Origin: Myxocyprinus asiaticus
Lineage: Eukaryota; Chordata; Actinopteri; Cypriniformes; Catostomidae
Direction: 5' to 3'
Assembly: GCF_019703515.2 (NCBI RefSeq)
Contig: NC_059363.1
Span: 1,799,501-1,863,500 of the forward strand
DNA: 64,000 nucleotides
Shown here one piece after another: positions 11,588 through 24,560 of the stretch (the stretch's first letter is position 1; each line of letters starts with the position of its first letter). Both the position numbers and the translations under genes were made by a program. The notes beneath the pieces are model-generated. The model saw nothing but the letters and a program-made list of their open reading frames with translations. It was not told the DNA's origin and made no database searches.

Positions 11588-12120
11588 AGGGTAGGTTTAC
11601 ACGACATTCAACTAAAACTATGCATTTTGGCTGTTTGTTTACACAATGGTGTTTTGGGGCCTGAAAATGCAAACTTAAAAATGGGTTTCAAAGTGCAAGT
11701 TATTGAAAATGATGCGGTCATGCACATTATGGGTTCAGTCTATAGGCATGCATGCGAGTACTTCAAAACAACTTAAGAGACATTCAGAATGACAATGGTG
11801 GAATGAAGGACTGTGTGTGTGCTGCTCAAGGTTGAGTTTGACACTTCTCCAGAGTAAAGCAACCTCATTGTCCATCCAGACAAAATTGCTCAATGCATTC
11901 ACCAGCTTCATTGTTTGTATTCACTGCTCTGTGGAAGAATACTTCTGTGCAGGCATGTAGCATTTCTTTACAAATGCAACTACTGGCTATGACTACTTGC
12001 CTGGCATGCATACAGTGTTTAGTCATTTTTGTGAACGGATCATTGACAACTATGTGAAACTCTTCAAAAACAAGGAAAAACTTCAGTTTAGGACACCATT
12101 GTTGTAAACGCATCCTTAGT
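11588..12120. mobile_element. hAT-like MITE, unit 1
   Basis: The left end AGGGTAGGTTTACACGAC is the near inverse of the right end TTGTAAACGCATCCTTAG. The interior has the GTTTTGGGGCCTGAAAA motif typical of a common fish non-autonomous element. There is no coding capacity. Confidence 0.55.
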
Positions 12121-12981
12121 ATAAAAGGGCCATCCATGTGTATATGCAGGGCGCACAGCTATTAAAGAAACACTGCAGTGTAATCAGTGTTTATATACTG
12201 TAGGATACATTCCTGATATTCAAGAGGCCATTTTAAACAATTGTTACCATCACAACTGCATTATGTCCAGCAACTTTTAATGACCAACTGAGCTTAGTCA
12301 TCTCAAATTTCAGCATCATAAAGCAAGTCACATTTTCTGAAGCTCAGCAAATGCTATCAGGGGGTAAAGAGTTAAATTTATATCCAAGTTAAATATGTTA
12401 GTTTTCTGAAAGAACTGGCATTGGTCAAAAAGTTCAGTCAGAAGTGTAGAACACCATTCAGCCAACTTTGTCTACAGGAACAGAGTAAAGCTACCTTAAG
12501 CATATGTAAAGAAAAGGCCTGAAAATATTTCTCACTTGGTAAACATACAGGGGAAAAACAGTCATGGGACACTACAGTAGGTTAATGCCAATTTTCACAA
12601 AGGGTTTCCAAACCAGTCTTTCCCCCACATCATTTGAAGCATCTGAGATAATGCACTGGAGTTAAATGGAAGAATAGTGTCAACACTTGGAAACTCAAAC
12701 CATCATGAAACTTTCATCAGCTTAATTGATGCCAGAAAACAGTCACAAAAATCCTTGTGTAAACTGTTAATGAACAGCAGTCATAAGTTTAATACAAAGC
12801 AAAGACTAAACAGGCATAACTGGGCTGATGGTACATGGGATATTGAGAACCAATGGGGGGAAAAAAAAAAAAAAAAAAAACCAATTACCTACTCAAACCA
12901 GTTCTCCTAGTAGTAGTTCAGAGTCACATGAAAAACACAAAGCCAAACAGAGTAAAAGGAATATGGCCCATTTTGCCAGTT
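12121..12981. other. 3' flank of ZP3 copy 2
   Basis: Non-coding spacer between the MITE and the polyadenylation signal, with an A-run at 12863-12880. No gene is seen. Confidence 0.4.
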
Positions 12982-15540
12982 TTATTGAAACCCAGTCTTT
13001 TTCTGCCCTTGAACCATGATGGGACCAAAGGTGGTCTTCCCTTCCCACTGAGGACCTAGAAAAGAACAAAGTTAAGAAACTCCTCTTAGGGACACCTTAG
13101 AAATGCATTCTACCAACCTCCATAGCCAGCAGGGGCACTCAAACTGTCTGCTCCACACATCAAGTCACAACAGCCACAGACTTGGTCATTGCCATCAGCA
13201 GCAAACCACCTGCAATTTAGATGGTCAGACACTGCACCTCCAGCTTAAGCACACTCAACATGGCAAGCTTACCCATTGGAATAGAAGGAACAAGACTTGT
13301 GCTGGGCATCAGTGGGTGTGGAGGCAAGAGTGGCCTTCAGAATGCATGTGATGTAGATCTGCAAGAGCAACAGAAGTCACAAAACTGATTGCAAGAGTGA
13401 ATCAACTCATGATCCACATTTCTACATACAGAGGGATGGTCTCCTTGCTGGAACAGGAAGGCTTCAAGCTGGAACTGCAGTTGGTCAGTCCGAGTTTGAG
13501 GCAGGAAGTAGGAGCTGGAACCTGTAGACTTGCCATCCACAAAGCACCTGAAAACAGATGGTGGCATTACCAAGAGCAATTTGTAGGGGTATCAAGTAGT
13601 CCACAAGACAACCACCAGTTGTGGCAGTCACTGCATTAATTGGGTTTGTTTGGAGTCCCACAGAAAGACAGTCACCTACACCCAACACTTGATGCAACCC
13701 TACACCAAACATTCAATAATCCAAAAACTCTTGGCTGCCAGGCATTACCTCCTGGACCTAGCTGGAGGTCAACTATTGCAGAACAAATCTTACCCATGAT
13801 TCTCAATAAAGGAATATTTTGGCTGAGCTTGCACATCAGGCAATGGAGTGGCCACACAACTGTCCACAAGAACACGTAGGGGACCATGATTGAACAGATT
13901 CACGGAGGCTTCAAATTTAATAATGTCACCCAGGAAATACAAGTTGGAAGGCCTCTGGAAGGACCAGTCATCTGCAAGAGATGCAGCATTTCAGATACAG
14001 CCAGTCACAAAACTGAATTTGGATTCAATACAAACCAGTCATGAGCTTCAAGGAGAAAACCAAGACTTCTTCCCCAGCCGCCACTGAAGCAAAAGGGACC
14101 CACGCAGGCATCAAGACATTACTGCTCACATTCTGAAACCTGTGGTTTGACAAGGAGAGCTGTGCTTCAGGCAAAAACTGCCAAATGTTTAGGGTGGTTG
14201 CCAGGGCATGCCATGTGGTTAAGGTAACAAGCTTGTGCAATTTACAGTGAGCTAAGACATAAACCTATGCTAGAATTATTGAAAAACTGCAGATTTAAAA
14301 CAATTCCAGCAAATGTCCAGTTTACCTTTCCTCAGTCAAAGGAGAGCTGTACTCGAGAGAGTCCCAGGGATTAACCAATATGGCTGCCAAATTGTGTTGT
14401 GTACTCAGTTAAGTAGCCATGCTTGCATGTGGATTAGCCACTTCAGAGAAATAACTCACTTACTTGAGCCTCTGCATTTATAAAGTAACATGGTCAATGG
14501 TTCACTTTCAGCCTCAATGAGTTACCATCTACATTTAGTCAGCAGTGAAGCCAAATATTTTAAGGGCAACTCATAGGAAGGCTAATTGCAGTTAGCTTGT
14601 AGGCTTCAAAGCTACTACTGCAATGTCACCAGCTCTGCTGCCAAATGAACAGACTTGCCTTGAAGGCAAGTAGACAAGGAACAGGTTTTACACCAAGTTC
14701 CATGCTTAATGATGGGTCTAACAAAGCCTAGAAGTACAAGCTATAGTAATACTCCCCTTAGAAATACATGACTTGGAGCTGAGTGTTACAAGATCACTTG
14801 CCTTGAATAATGGCACTGAACGCCAATGTTGGCACTATTAGCCCTGCGAATCGGAGTTCCAGCAAATGGCTCAGGGGTGTACGTAAGGGCAAAGATGTAG
14901 ACGAGCTCATCTTCAGTCAGCTGTAAAAAGGACTGGTGGTTACAGATGTTCATACTCAGCTATAGCAAACAAGAGTGGTGTACGGAGTCCTCACCATCAG
15001 CACACTGTTGCAGTCCTGTAGCTCATATTCAAAGATGAGAACCTTCGAATCAGAGTCCTCACCAACTGCAGAACAGCCTCCCAAAGTAAGGCCAGATGGC
15101 TGGATCAAGAGACCATTACCAAACAAGTCTCGCTTTGCTTCTACGAGTAGCACTCTCTCTCCACATCGAACAGCTACACTGCTAGGAGTAATGGGCTGCC
15201 TCAACTGAAAGTCCACTGCCAACTCACTCAGTACTTCAGGAACAATGGGGTATCTCCAGTCCAATGGCTTCACTGGACCTTGCAGTAGCTGCTTGGTCTG
15301 AACACCAAGAGGCTCTTGCACAAGCCCTCTGGAAACATCACTCAAAGCACTCTGATATGGAGCAGCCATCGGTTTATGATTCCGAAGACCAGCAGGTGAA
15401 AAGACAGGACCTCTGGATGAAGACACCACAGAAGCTGGATCCGATTTGGGATCTTGAAATTGTCCCAAACTCTGCCATGCACTGCACAGACCAAAAACAG
15501 CACACATGAGAACCACAATTGTACCTTGACTGAGCTCCAT
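12982..15540 (-). CDS. zp3: Zona pellucida sperm-binding protein 3 (ZP3), copy 2
   Basis: Egg-envelope structural glycoprotein, secreted and polymerising through its ZP module. Exons in transcript order: 14995-15540, 14802-14920, 14036-14139, 13794-13971, 13430-13547, 13273-13358, 13118-13209, 12982-13055. All junctions are in phase and there are no stops. The second intron starts with GC. Copy-specific changes are K for R before the YSF motif in exon 4, and Met after DL in the CCDLMC segment of exon 7. The N-terminal linker reads QSLGQFQDPKSD. The stop overlaps AATAAA. Copy 2 is the most divergent of the intact copies in its first exon. A longer start (to 15594) is possible but would overlap the TATA-like site. 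Expression cannot be judged from sequence. Confidence 0.9.
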
Positions 15541-15593
15541 TTTGATAAACCTACACACAATGCCACAATACACACAACTGCTAGGTTGGGCCA

Positions 15594-15757
15594 TTAAATA
15601 CAGCTTTGAATTAAGGTGTCTCCTCCCCTTTCAGCTTAATTCATTAACTTAATTCTACTCTGGACCAGCAGAGTTCAAGCGTTAACAAATGACAATATAG
15701 AAAGGCCATAACCTATATCCCAGTCAGGCTGGAGATGAAGCTACATATATGCAGCTG
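15594..15757 (-). promoter_or_regulatory. ZP3 copy 2 promoter elements
   Basis: TATTTAA (plus 15594-15600) and CAGCTG (15752-15757) have the same spacing as in the other copies. Confidence 0.5.
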
Positions 15758-16796
15758 GTATATTAACTATTTCAGAGCTTTATAAATTTAGTATGAGAGG
15801 CTTTATTTGGATTAAAATAGAAAGAGAGTAAGCAGGTTAAACCATAACAATTAATATAAATCAGGGTGCTGAAAATGTGTGGAGCTTAGCAGTCCAGAAA
15901 CTGTCTCTACTTGGTCAGGTACTAAGTCATAAATCTTAAAATTCTTGTATTTTTAATTAAATGTGCAATAAAGTTATGATGCAGTGGAACTGTCAGTTTC
16001 ATAACATTTGAAATGAATGATTTTCATATTAAATGATCCACAACAAAAAATGATAATTCCCAGAATAGTGTCAGTTCTAACCCTCTGTGGCTCTGTGTGT
16101 GTACATTTAAATTATAAGTAATACAAAAGTCAAACACACAACATCTTGTTACCATATATTTTTGACATATTGCATTGTATTCTTTGACGTGTCTTGGAGT
16201 ACCATGTTAATACCATAGCACATATATATTTTGATCATTAAGTGTGATTCATGGTGTTGGGGAGGGCATTACCCCCTTAGATTTTCTCAAACAGCTAAGA
16301 CAGACACACTGCACTTATTGCATAGTGGTGTCACTTATATGTGGAATCCAATTTCAAATTTTAGCTTCCATTGTTGTGAATTTAGTGATAAAATGTGTAG
16401 CTGACATGAAAATTCTAGCACTGACAAGTCGTATCATTATTATGCATGCAATATGACATCATATGGATACAAAAGTCTAAATAACTACAAATTTTAAGGC
16501 ATGTTTGTCAATGCATCCGTTTGGACAACACAATTGCATTCTTTCAAGAAAAACAACAAAAAGAAAGAGACAATGCATTGCTTTAACAATTTAAAATATT
16601 TATTTTCTGAATGAAAAATAAAGTTGTTTACAATGGGATATAATTTAGCACTGATAGCTGTACATTATCAGAAAACATCTTATTACTATAATAGAGTAAG
16701 TAAAATCATCCTATTTGGAATTACAACTTGTCGGTTCATTGTGCAGAAATAAATGCTAACAATAAAATCAAAGTAATTTAACAATTTAAATTAAAT
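15758..16796. other. Conserved ZP3 upstream block, unit 2
   Basis: Closely matches unit 1, with a deletion of about 110 bp near 16497. No gene is seen. Confidence 0.5.
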
Positions 16797-17395
16797 TAGT
16801 CTTCCACCACCCAGATNNNNNNNNNNNNNNNNNNNNNNNNNNNNNNNNNNNNNNNNNNNNNNNNNNNNNNNNNNNNNNNNNNNNNNNNNNNNNNNNNNNN
16901 NNNNNNNNNNNNNNNNNNNNNNNNNNNNNNNNNNNNNNNNNNNNNNNNNNNNNNNNNNNNNNNNNNNNNNNNNNNNNNNNNNNNNNNNNNNNNNNNNNNN
17001 NNNNNNNNNNNNNNNNNNNNNNNNNNNNNNNNNNNNNNNNNNNNNNNNNNNNNNNNNNNNNNNNNNNNNNNNNNNNNNNNNNNNNNNNNNNNNNNNNNNN
17101 NNNNNNNNNNNNNNNNNNNNNNNNNNNNNNNNNNNNNNNNNNNNNNNNNNNNNNNNNNNNNNNNNNNNNNNNNNNNNNNNNNNNNNNNNNNNNNNNNNNN
17201 NNNNNNNNNNNNNNNNNNNNNNNNNNNNNNNNNNNNNNNNNNNNNNNNNNNNNNNNNNNNNNNNNNNNNNNNNNNNNNNNNNNNNNNNNNNNNNNNNNNN
17301 NNNNNNNNNNNNNNNNAGGAGAGTCACTACACAACCACGAGGACTTAGAGCGCATTGGGAATTGGGCATTCAAAATTGGAGAGAAAAAAAATAAA
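16797..17395 (+). repeat. SINE 3' fragment interrupted by assembly gap
   Basis: Sequence up to 16816 and from 17317 matches the fragment at 8474-8573. The 500 Ns (16817-17316) replace just the two bases TG by alignment with unit 1. Confidence 0.65.
16817..17316. other. Assembly gap, exactly 500 N
   Basis: The round size indicates a scaffold placeholder rather than a measured gap. Reading frames across it are meaningless. Confidence 0.95.
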
Positions 17396-17679
17396 TCTCA
17401 GCTCTTTAGGTCCATACAATGCAAGTGAAGGGTGCCAACATTTTGAAGCTCCAAAATCCACAAAAAGAGCATAAAAGAAATCCAGTGGTTAAACTGATAT
17501 CTTCAGAAGTGGTATGATAGGTGGAGAGAAACAGATCAATATTTAAGTCCTTTTTTTAAATAATAAATTATCCTCCCTGCCCAGTAGGGGGCTATATGCA
17601 CAGAATGTAAATCACCAAAAAACAGGAGACAGTGAAAGTACAATAATCAAATAAATTGTACTAAACAAAGACAGAAATA

Positions 17680-19047
17680 AACTCAGAAACATCCTCTCAC
17701 TTTCAACTGCTTTTATTTTCAGCAAACTTAACATGTGTAAATATTTGTATGAACATATAAAGATTCAACAACTAAGACATAAACTGAACAAGTTTCACAG
17801 ACATGTGACTAACAGAAATGGAATAAAGTGTCCCTGAACAAAGGGGGGGTCATAATCAAAAGTACCTGTCAGTATCTGGTGTAGCCACCAGCTGCATTAA
17901 GTACTGCAGTGCATCTCATCCTCATGGACTGCACCAGATTAGCCAGTTCTTGCTGCGAGATGTTACCTTACTATTCCACCAAGGCACTTGCAAGTTCCTG
18001 GACATTTCTGGCGGGGGGGTTGGCCCAGGAAATCATGCACAGAATGAGCAGTATGGCTGGTGGAATTGTCATGCTGGAGGGTCATGTCAGGATGAGCCTG
18101 CAGGAAGAGTACCACATGAGGGAGGAGGATGCCTTCCCTGTAACGCACAGCATTGAGATTGCCTGCAATGACAACAAGCTTAGTCCGATGATGCTGTGTC
18201 ACACCGCCCCAGACCATGACGGACCCTCCACCTCCAAACCAATCCCGCTCCAGAGTACAGGCCTTGGTGTAACGCTCATTCCGTTAGTCCAACCATCACC
18301 CCTGGCGAGACAAAACCATGACTCGTCAGTGAAGAGCACTTTTTGCCAGTCCTGTCTGGTCCAGCTAAGGTGGGTCTGTGCCTATAGGCGAAGTTGTTGC
18401 CGGTGATGTCTGGTAAGGACCTGCCTAATAACAGGCATACAAGCCCTCAGTCCAGCCTCCCTCAGCCTATTGCGGACAGTCCGAGAACTGGAGGGATTGT
18501 GCATTCCTGGTGTATCTTGGGCTGTTGTTGCCATCCTGTACCTGTCGCACAGGTGTGATATTCAGATGTACCGATCTTGCGCAGGTGTTGTTACACGTGG
18601 TCTGCCATTGTGAGGATGATCAGCCGTCCTTCCTGTCTCCCTGTAGCGCTGTTTTAGGCGTCTCACAGTAGGTACATTGCAATTTATTGCCCTGGCCACA
18701 TCTGCAGTCCTCATGCAATCATACAGCATGTCTAAGGCACGTTCACACAGATGAGCAGAGACCCTGGGCGTCTTTCTTTTGGTGTTTTTCAGAGTCAGTA
18801 GAAAGGTCTCTTTAGTGTCCTAAGTTTTTAGGACTGTGACCTTAATTGCCTACTGTCTGTAAGCTGTTAGTGTCTTAACGACTGTTCCACAGGTGCATGT
18901 TCATTAATTGTTTGATTCATTGAACAAGCATGGAAAATATTGTTTAAACCCTTTACAATAAAGATCTGTAAAGTTATTTGGATTTAAAAAAAAATTCTTT
19001 AAAATACAGTGTCCTGAAAAATGGACATTTCTTTTTTTTGCTGATTT
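17680..19047 (-). mobile_element. Defective Tc1-like element, unit 2
   Basis: TA-flanked (17678-17679 and 19048-19049) and orthologous in position to the unit 1 element. A deletion at about 18025 removes the segment with DLNPIEH, so the catalytic Glu is lost. The second Asp region (LQHDN) remains, on the minus strand. Non-functional. Confidence 0.8.
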
Positions 19048-19683
19048 TACATGGTGAAACTGCAGTGCAAGAATGGAAGTCTCTGAGAAATATGGTACAG
19101 ACACATCCTACATGACATTAAACCAGCCAAATAAGGGTTTGACCTGAAGTGTGGTCTTTGGCTACACTATAACCCAAAAGACCATTTTAAACATGTTTCA
19201 GGTATAAAAAGAGACCTTTTGGAAAGACTTGAAGCAATGATAAACCTGACACTTGTGTAGGAAAGTTTGACATCAATAAACTAAAGGACAAGTCAGAGAT
19301 GTAAAATGTCATGTGTTTTCATTGACAGAACTTATGAGTCAAGATTCTTGCTTGCACACTTAAGCATAATATCTGCACCACCAAATGGAATTGCAAAATT
19401 AACACCTTTCCCTTGCATTGGTTAGGATTAGGGATGGGTTACGGTATCTGCAGCTTGCCAGGAACAAACCCAGACACCTTTACAATGGGCAGATGTGCTT
19501 CCAAATGCCAGGATCTTAATGAATTTTTCAAAGACTCAAACTACATTAAAAGACAATGAACTAACCTCGCACACTTGAGACGTTATTGATAGGTGCGTCA
19601 GACACAAGCTCTAGCAAAGTCAATAAAAAAAAAATCCCACACACAATCCTGGCTTGCAAAGAGTATCAATTTATTAAGCAACA

Positions 19684-19736
19684 TTGGTCACTCAACCTTT
19701 GTCAGGCATTTTGCCTGACAAAGGTTGAGTGACCAA
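19684..19736. repeat. Perfect 25-bp palindrome with 3-nt loop
   Basis: Arms 19684-19708 and 19712-19736 are exact reverse complements around TTT. Imperfect versions lie at about 31366-31416, 44870-44912 and 56505-56550. Unit 1 lacks it. It is probably a MITE or foldback relic. Confidence 0.8.
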
Positions 19737-19859
19737 AACATTGCAAGCTTTAACAGACAAAAGTATGATGTGACATAACCAAATGAATTTGACATTTTTA
19801 AATCAGTTGACAGCCCTAGTTCAACACTCTGGTAGTCCATCTTAATATGCAGAGACACT

Positions 19860-20384
19860 AACCTAGTTTCCATCCATTTTTGTGCCATTTTGTTAGACAA
19901 AGTGAAAATGCGTAAAACAAATTTTGCGAAATTTGCCATCTTCTGCGTGTTTCCATTCAAATGGCCTTTTATCGTTAAAAATGGTGCGCGTGATGACATG
20001 CCTAAAAAAAAACAAAAAAACACTGTCGCATAAGTTTTGGTTTATCGCAAAATAAATCTGCCCTTAAGCCACTTCCATGCAGAAATGTGTGTTTATCACT
20101 AATTCGCCTCCCAGATGTCCCTAATTTTTTCCTCCGAAGTTTTGGTAAAATGGGGAGATTCATTGAAATTAGCCAGCTTACTGTCATTTTAATTTCACAT
20201 ATAAAAGCAATCAGAAGAGGAATTGCAATCAAAAGAGAGCAGTTACCCTTCTGATAGGACTGTAATATTGGTCCTGATGTTTCACCTATCACAGGTTGTC
20301 ACCGGTTCTGACCCAAAAGCGAATTGTCATGGCCCTGTTCAAGCTGGAAACCTGCACCAAGTAGTGGGGGAAACTTTCAGTCTT
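19860..20384 (+). pseudogene. PIF/Harbinger-like remnant, unit 2
   Basis: Same remnant as at 11089, including the IRRGIAIKRE segment on the plus strand and its truncation by the MITE at the right. Open frames are short and broken. Confidence 0.4.
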
Positions 20385-20938
20385 GCGGTAGGTTTACACG
20401 TAAACATTTTCAACTAAAACTTTATGCATTTTGGCTGTTTGTTTACACAACGGTGTTTTGGGGCCTGAAAACGCAAACTTAATGAGTTTCAAAGGGGAAG
20501 TTATTGAAAATTGCCATCATGCACACACGTATTATGGGTTCAGTCTATAGGCATGCATGCGAGTACTTCAAAACAACTTGCGAGACATTCAAAACTACAA
20601 TGGTGGACTAAAGGACTGTTTGTGCTGCTCACGATTGAGTTTGACACTTCTCCAAAGAAATAAAGCAACCTCATTGTCCATCCAGTCAATTGCTCGCTGT
20701 GGTCACCATCTTCATTGTATTCACTGCTCTGTGGAAGAACGCTTGTGCAGACATGTTTCTTTACAAAATCAACTACTACTGGTTTTACAACTACTTGCCT
20801 GGCAAGCATACAGTGTTTAGTTTTTGCAGATCTGTGAACTGGGATCATTGACAACTATCTGTATGTTAAACTTTTCAAAAATGCAAAAGGAAAAATGTCT
20901 CGGTTTTTAGTACATTGTCATGTATGTGTACCCCTAGT
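20385..20938. mobile_element. hAT-like MITE, unit 2
   Basis: Left end GGTAGGTTTACACG, right end near TGTACCCCTAGTAT. The interior has the GGGGCCTGAAAACGCAAAC motif. The ends have diverged more than in unit 3. Confidence 0.5.
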
Positions 20939-21777
20939 ATAAAAGGGCCATCCATGTGTATATGCAGGGCACACAGCCATTAAAGACACTGCAGTGTAAT
21001 AGCAGGGTTTATATACACTGCAGGATACATTCCTGATATTCAGGAGGCTATTTTAAAAAAAATTGTCACCATCATAACTGCATTATGTCCAGCAACTTTT
21101 AACAACCAACTGAACTTGATTGCCATCTCAAATTTCAGCATCATAAAGCAAGTCACATTTTCTGAAGCTCAGCAAATGCTATGAGGTAAAAAGGGTTAGA
21201 TAAAATATTTAACTTAATATTCTGAAAGAACTGGCATTGGTCAAACAGTTCAGAAGTGTAGAACAGAGAATGTCATTGTTCCTGTAGACAAAGTTGGCTG
21301 AGAGTAAAGCTACCTTAAGCATGTGTAAAAGAAAGGCCTGAAAATATTTCTCACTTGGTAAAATGTCAAACAGGGGGAAAAAAAAAAAAAAAGTTATGGG
21401 ACACTACAGTAGGTTAATGTAAACTCAAAGGGTTTCCAAACCAGTTTTTCCACATCATTTGAAGTATCTGAGCTCATGTGCTGGAGTTAGTGGAAGAATA
21501 TTGTCAACACGTGAAAGTTTAGTGATTTGAGTTTCTATCAGCTTAATTGATACTGGAAAACAAGTCACAAATCCTTTCATGGAAACAGTTATAGGTTGAT
21601 TTAATACAAAGCAAAGACTAAACAGGCATAATTGGGCTGATGGTACATGGGATATTGAGAACACCACTGGGAATCACCAATTACCTACTCAAACCAGTTC
21701 TCCTAGTAATAGTTCAGAGTCACATGAAAAACACAAAGCCAAACAGAGTAAAAGGAATAAGGCCCATTTTGCCAGTT
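20939..21777. other. 3' flank of ZP3 copy 3
   Basis: Shared non-coding spacer with an A-run at about 21379-21392. No gene is seen. Confidence 0.4.
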
Positions 21778-24343
21778 TTATTGAAGTCCAGTCTTTTTCT
21801 GCCCTTGAACCATGATGGGACCAAAGGTGGTCTTCCCTTCCCACCGAGGACCTAGAAAAGAACAAAGTTAAGAAACTCCTCTTTTAGGGACACCTTAGAA
21901 ATGCATTCTACCAACCTCCATAGCCAGCAGGGGCACTCAAACTGTCTGCTCCACACGTCAAGTCACAACAGCCACAGACTTGGTCATTGCCATCAGCAGC
22001 AAACCACCTGCAATTTAGATGATCAGACACTGCACCTTCAGCTTAAGCACACTCAACATGGCAAGCTTACCCATTGGAATAGAAGGAACAAGACTTGTGC
22101 TGGGCATCAGTGGGTGTGGAGGCAAGAGTGGCCTTCAGAATGCATGTGATGTAGATCTGCAAGAGCAACAGAAGTCACAAAACTGATTGCAAGAGTGAAT
22201 CAACTCATGATCCACATTTCTACATACAGAGGGATGGTCTCCTTGCTGGAACAGGAAGGCTTCAAGCTGGAACTGCAGTTGGTCAGTCTGAGTTTGAGGC
22301 AGGAAGTAGGAGCTGGAACCTGTAGACTTGCCATCCACAAAGCACCTGAAAACAGATGGTGGCATTACCAAGAGCAATTTGTAGGGGTATCAAGTAGTCC
22401 ACAAGACAACCACCAGTTGTGGCAGTCACTGCATTAATTGGGTTTGTTTGGAGTCCCACAGAAAGACAGTCACCTACACCCAACACTTGATGCAACCCTA
22501 CACCAAACATTCAATAATCCAAAAACTCTTGGCTGCCAGGCATTACCTCCTGGACCTAGCTGGAGGTCAACTATTGCATAAATCTTACCCATGATTCTCA
22601 ATAAAGGAATATCTTGGCTGAGCTTGCACATCAGGCAATGGAGTGGCCACACAACTGTCCACAAGAACACGTAGGGGACCATGATTGAACATCTTCACGG
22701 AGGCTTCAAATTTAATAATGTCACCCAGGAAATACAAGTTGGAAGGCCTCTGGAAGGACCAGTCATCTGCAAGAGAAACCGCATGTCAGATACAGCCAGT
22801 CACAAAGCTGAATTTGGATTCAATACAAACCAGTCATGAGCTTCAAGGAGAAAACCAAGACTTCTTCCCCAGCCGCCACTGAAGCAAAAGGGATCCACGC
22901 AGGCATCAAGACATTACTGCTCACGTTCTGAAACCTGCAGTTTAAGATAAGGAGAGCAGTGCTTCAGGCAAAAACTGCCAAGTGTTTAGGGTGGTTGCCA
23001 GGGCATGCCATGTGGTTAAGGTGATAAGCTTATGCAATTTCCAGCAAGCTAAGGCACAAACTTATGCTAGAAGCACTGAAAAACTGCAGATTTAAATTCC
23101 AGCAAACATCTTCAGTTTACCTTTCCTCAGTCAAGTTAAAGCTGTACTCATGACTGAAAGAGTCCAAGGGATAATAGCTGCCAAATGGTGTTGGTGTACT
23201 CAGCTAAAACGTAGCCATGCTTGCATGTGGATTAGCCACTTCAGAGAAATAACTCATTTACTTGAGCCTCTGCATTTATAAAGTAAATGGTTCACTTTCA
23301 GTCTCAAGGAGAGACTGAGTCTACATTCAGTTAGCAGCTAGTAGTGAAGCCAAATATTTTAAGTGCAACTCATAGGAAGGCTACTTGCTGTTAGCTTGTA
23401 GGCTTCAAAGTTACATTGCAAGAGTGTTGCCAGCTCTGCTGCCAAATGAAAAGACTTGCATTGAAGGCAAGTAGTCAAGGAACAGGTTTTACACCAAGTT
23501 CCATGCTTAATGATGGGTCTAACAAAGCCTAGAAGTACAAGCTATAGTAATACTCCCCTTAGAAATCACCATGACTTGGAGCTGAATGTTACAAGATCAC
23601 TTGCCTTGAATAATGGCACTGAATGCCAATGTTGGCACTATTAGCCCTGTGAATCGGAGTTCCAGCAAATGGCTCAGGGGTGTAGGTAAGGGCAAAGATG
23701 TAGACGAGCTCATCTTCAGTCAGCTGTAAAAACAACTGGTGGTTACAGATGTTCATACTCAGCTATAGCAAACAAGAGTGGTGTACAGAGTTCTCACCAT
23801 CAGCACACTGTTGCAGTCCTGTAGCTCATATTCAAAGATGAGAACCTTCGAATCGGAGTCCTCACCAACTGCAGAACAGCCTCCCAAAGTAAGGCCAGAT
23901 GGCTGGATCAAGAGACCATTACCAAACAAGTCTCGCTTTGCTTCTACGAGTACTGCTCTCTCTCCACATTGAACAGCTACACTGCTAGGAGTAACAGGCT
24001 GCCGCAACTGAAAATCCACTGCCAACTTGCTCAGTACTTCAGGAACAATGGGGTATCTCCAGTCCAATGGCTTCACTGGACCTTGCAGTAGCTGCTTGGT
24101 CTGAACACCAAGGGGCTCTTGCACAAGCCCTCTGGAATCACCACTCAAAGCACTCTGATCTGGAGCAGCCATCTGTTTATGATTCCAAAGACCAGCAGGT
24201 GAAAAGACAGGACCTCTGGATGAAGAAGCCGCAGAAGCCAAATCTGATTTGGGATCTTTAAATTGTCCCAAATTCTCCCATGCCCTACACAGACCAAAAA
24301 CAGCACACATGAGAACCACAACTGTACCTTGACTAAGCACCAT
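21778..24343 (-). CDS. zp3: Zona pellucida sperm-binding protein 3 (ZP3), copy 3
   Basis: Eight exons in order: 23798-24343, 23605-23723, 22831-22934, 22589-22766, 22228-22345, 22071-22156, 21916-22007, 21778-21851. All phases match and no lesion is seen. The signal peptide starts M-V-L-S-Q instead of M-E-L-S-Q. Exon 3 has W-I-P instead of W-V-P after the NVS glycosylation sequon, exon 4 has KMFNH, and exon 8 has P-R-W-E-G and ends L-Q before the stop. Cysteines of the ZP module are all retained. It belongs with copies 4-6 in upstream organisation, since the interval beyond it carries the full SINE and the 1.6-kb insert. Start choice rests on the TATA-like site at 24397-24403. Confidence 0.9.
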
Positions 24344-24396
24344 TTTGACAAACATACACACAATGCCACAATACACACCACTGCTAGGTTGGGCCA

Positions 24397-24560
24397 TTAA
24401 ATACAGCTTTGAATTAAGGTGTCTCCTCCCCTTTCAGCTTAATTCATTAACTTAATTCTACTCTGGACCAGCAGAGTTCAAGCGTTAACAAATGACAATA
24501 TAGAAAGGCCATAACCTATATCCCAATCAGGCTGGAGATGAAGCTACATATATGCAGCTG
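24397..24560 (-). promoter_or_regulatory. ZP3 copy 3 promoter elements
   Basis: TATTTAA (plus 24397-24403) and CAGCTG (24555-24560). Confidence 0.5.

Noticed and set aside
16786..17373. Reading frames of about 195 codons
   Set aside because: They consist almost entirely of the N gap.
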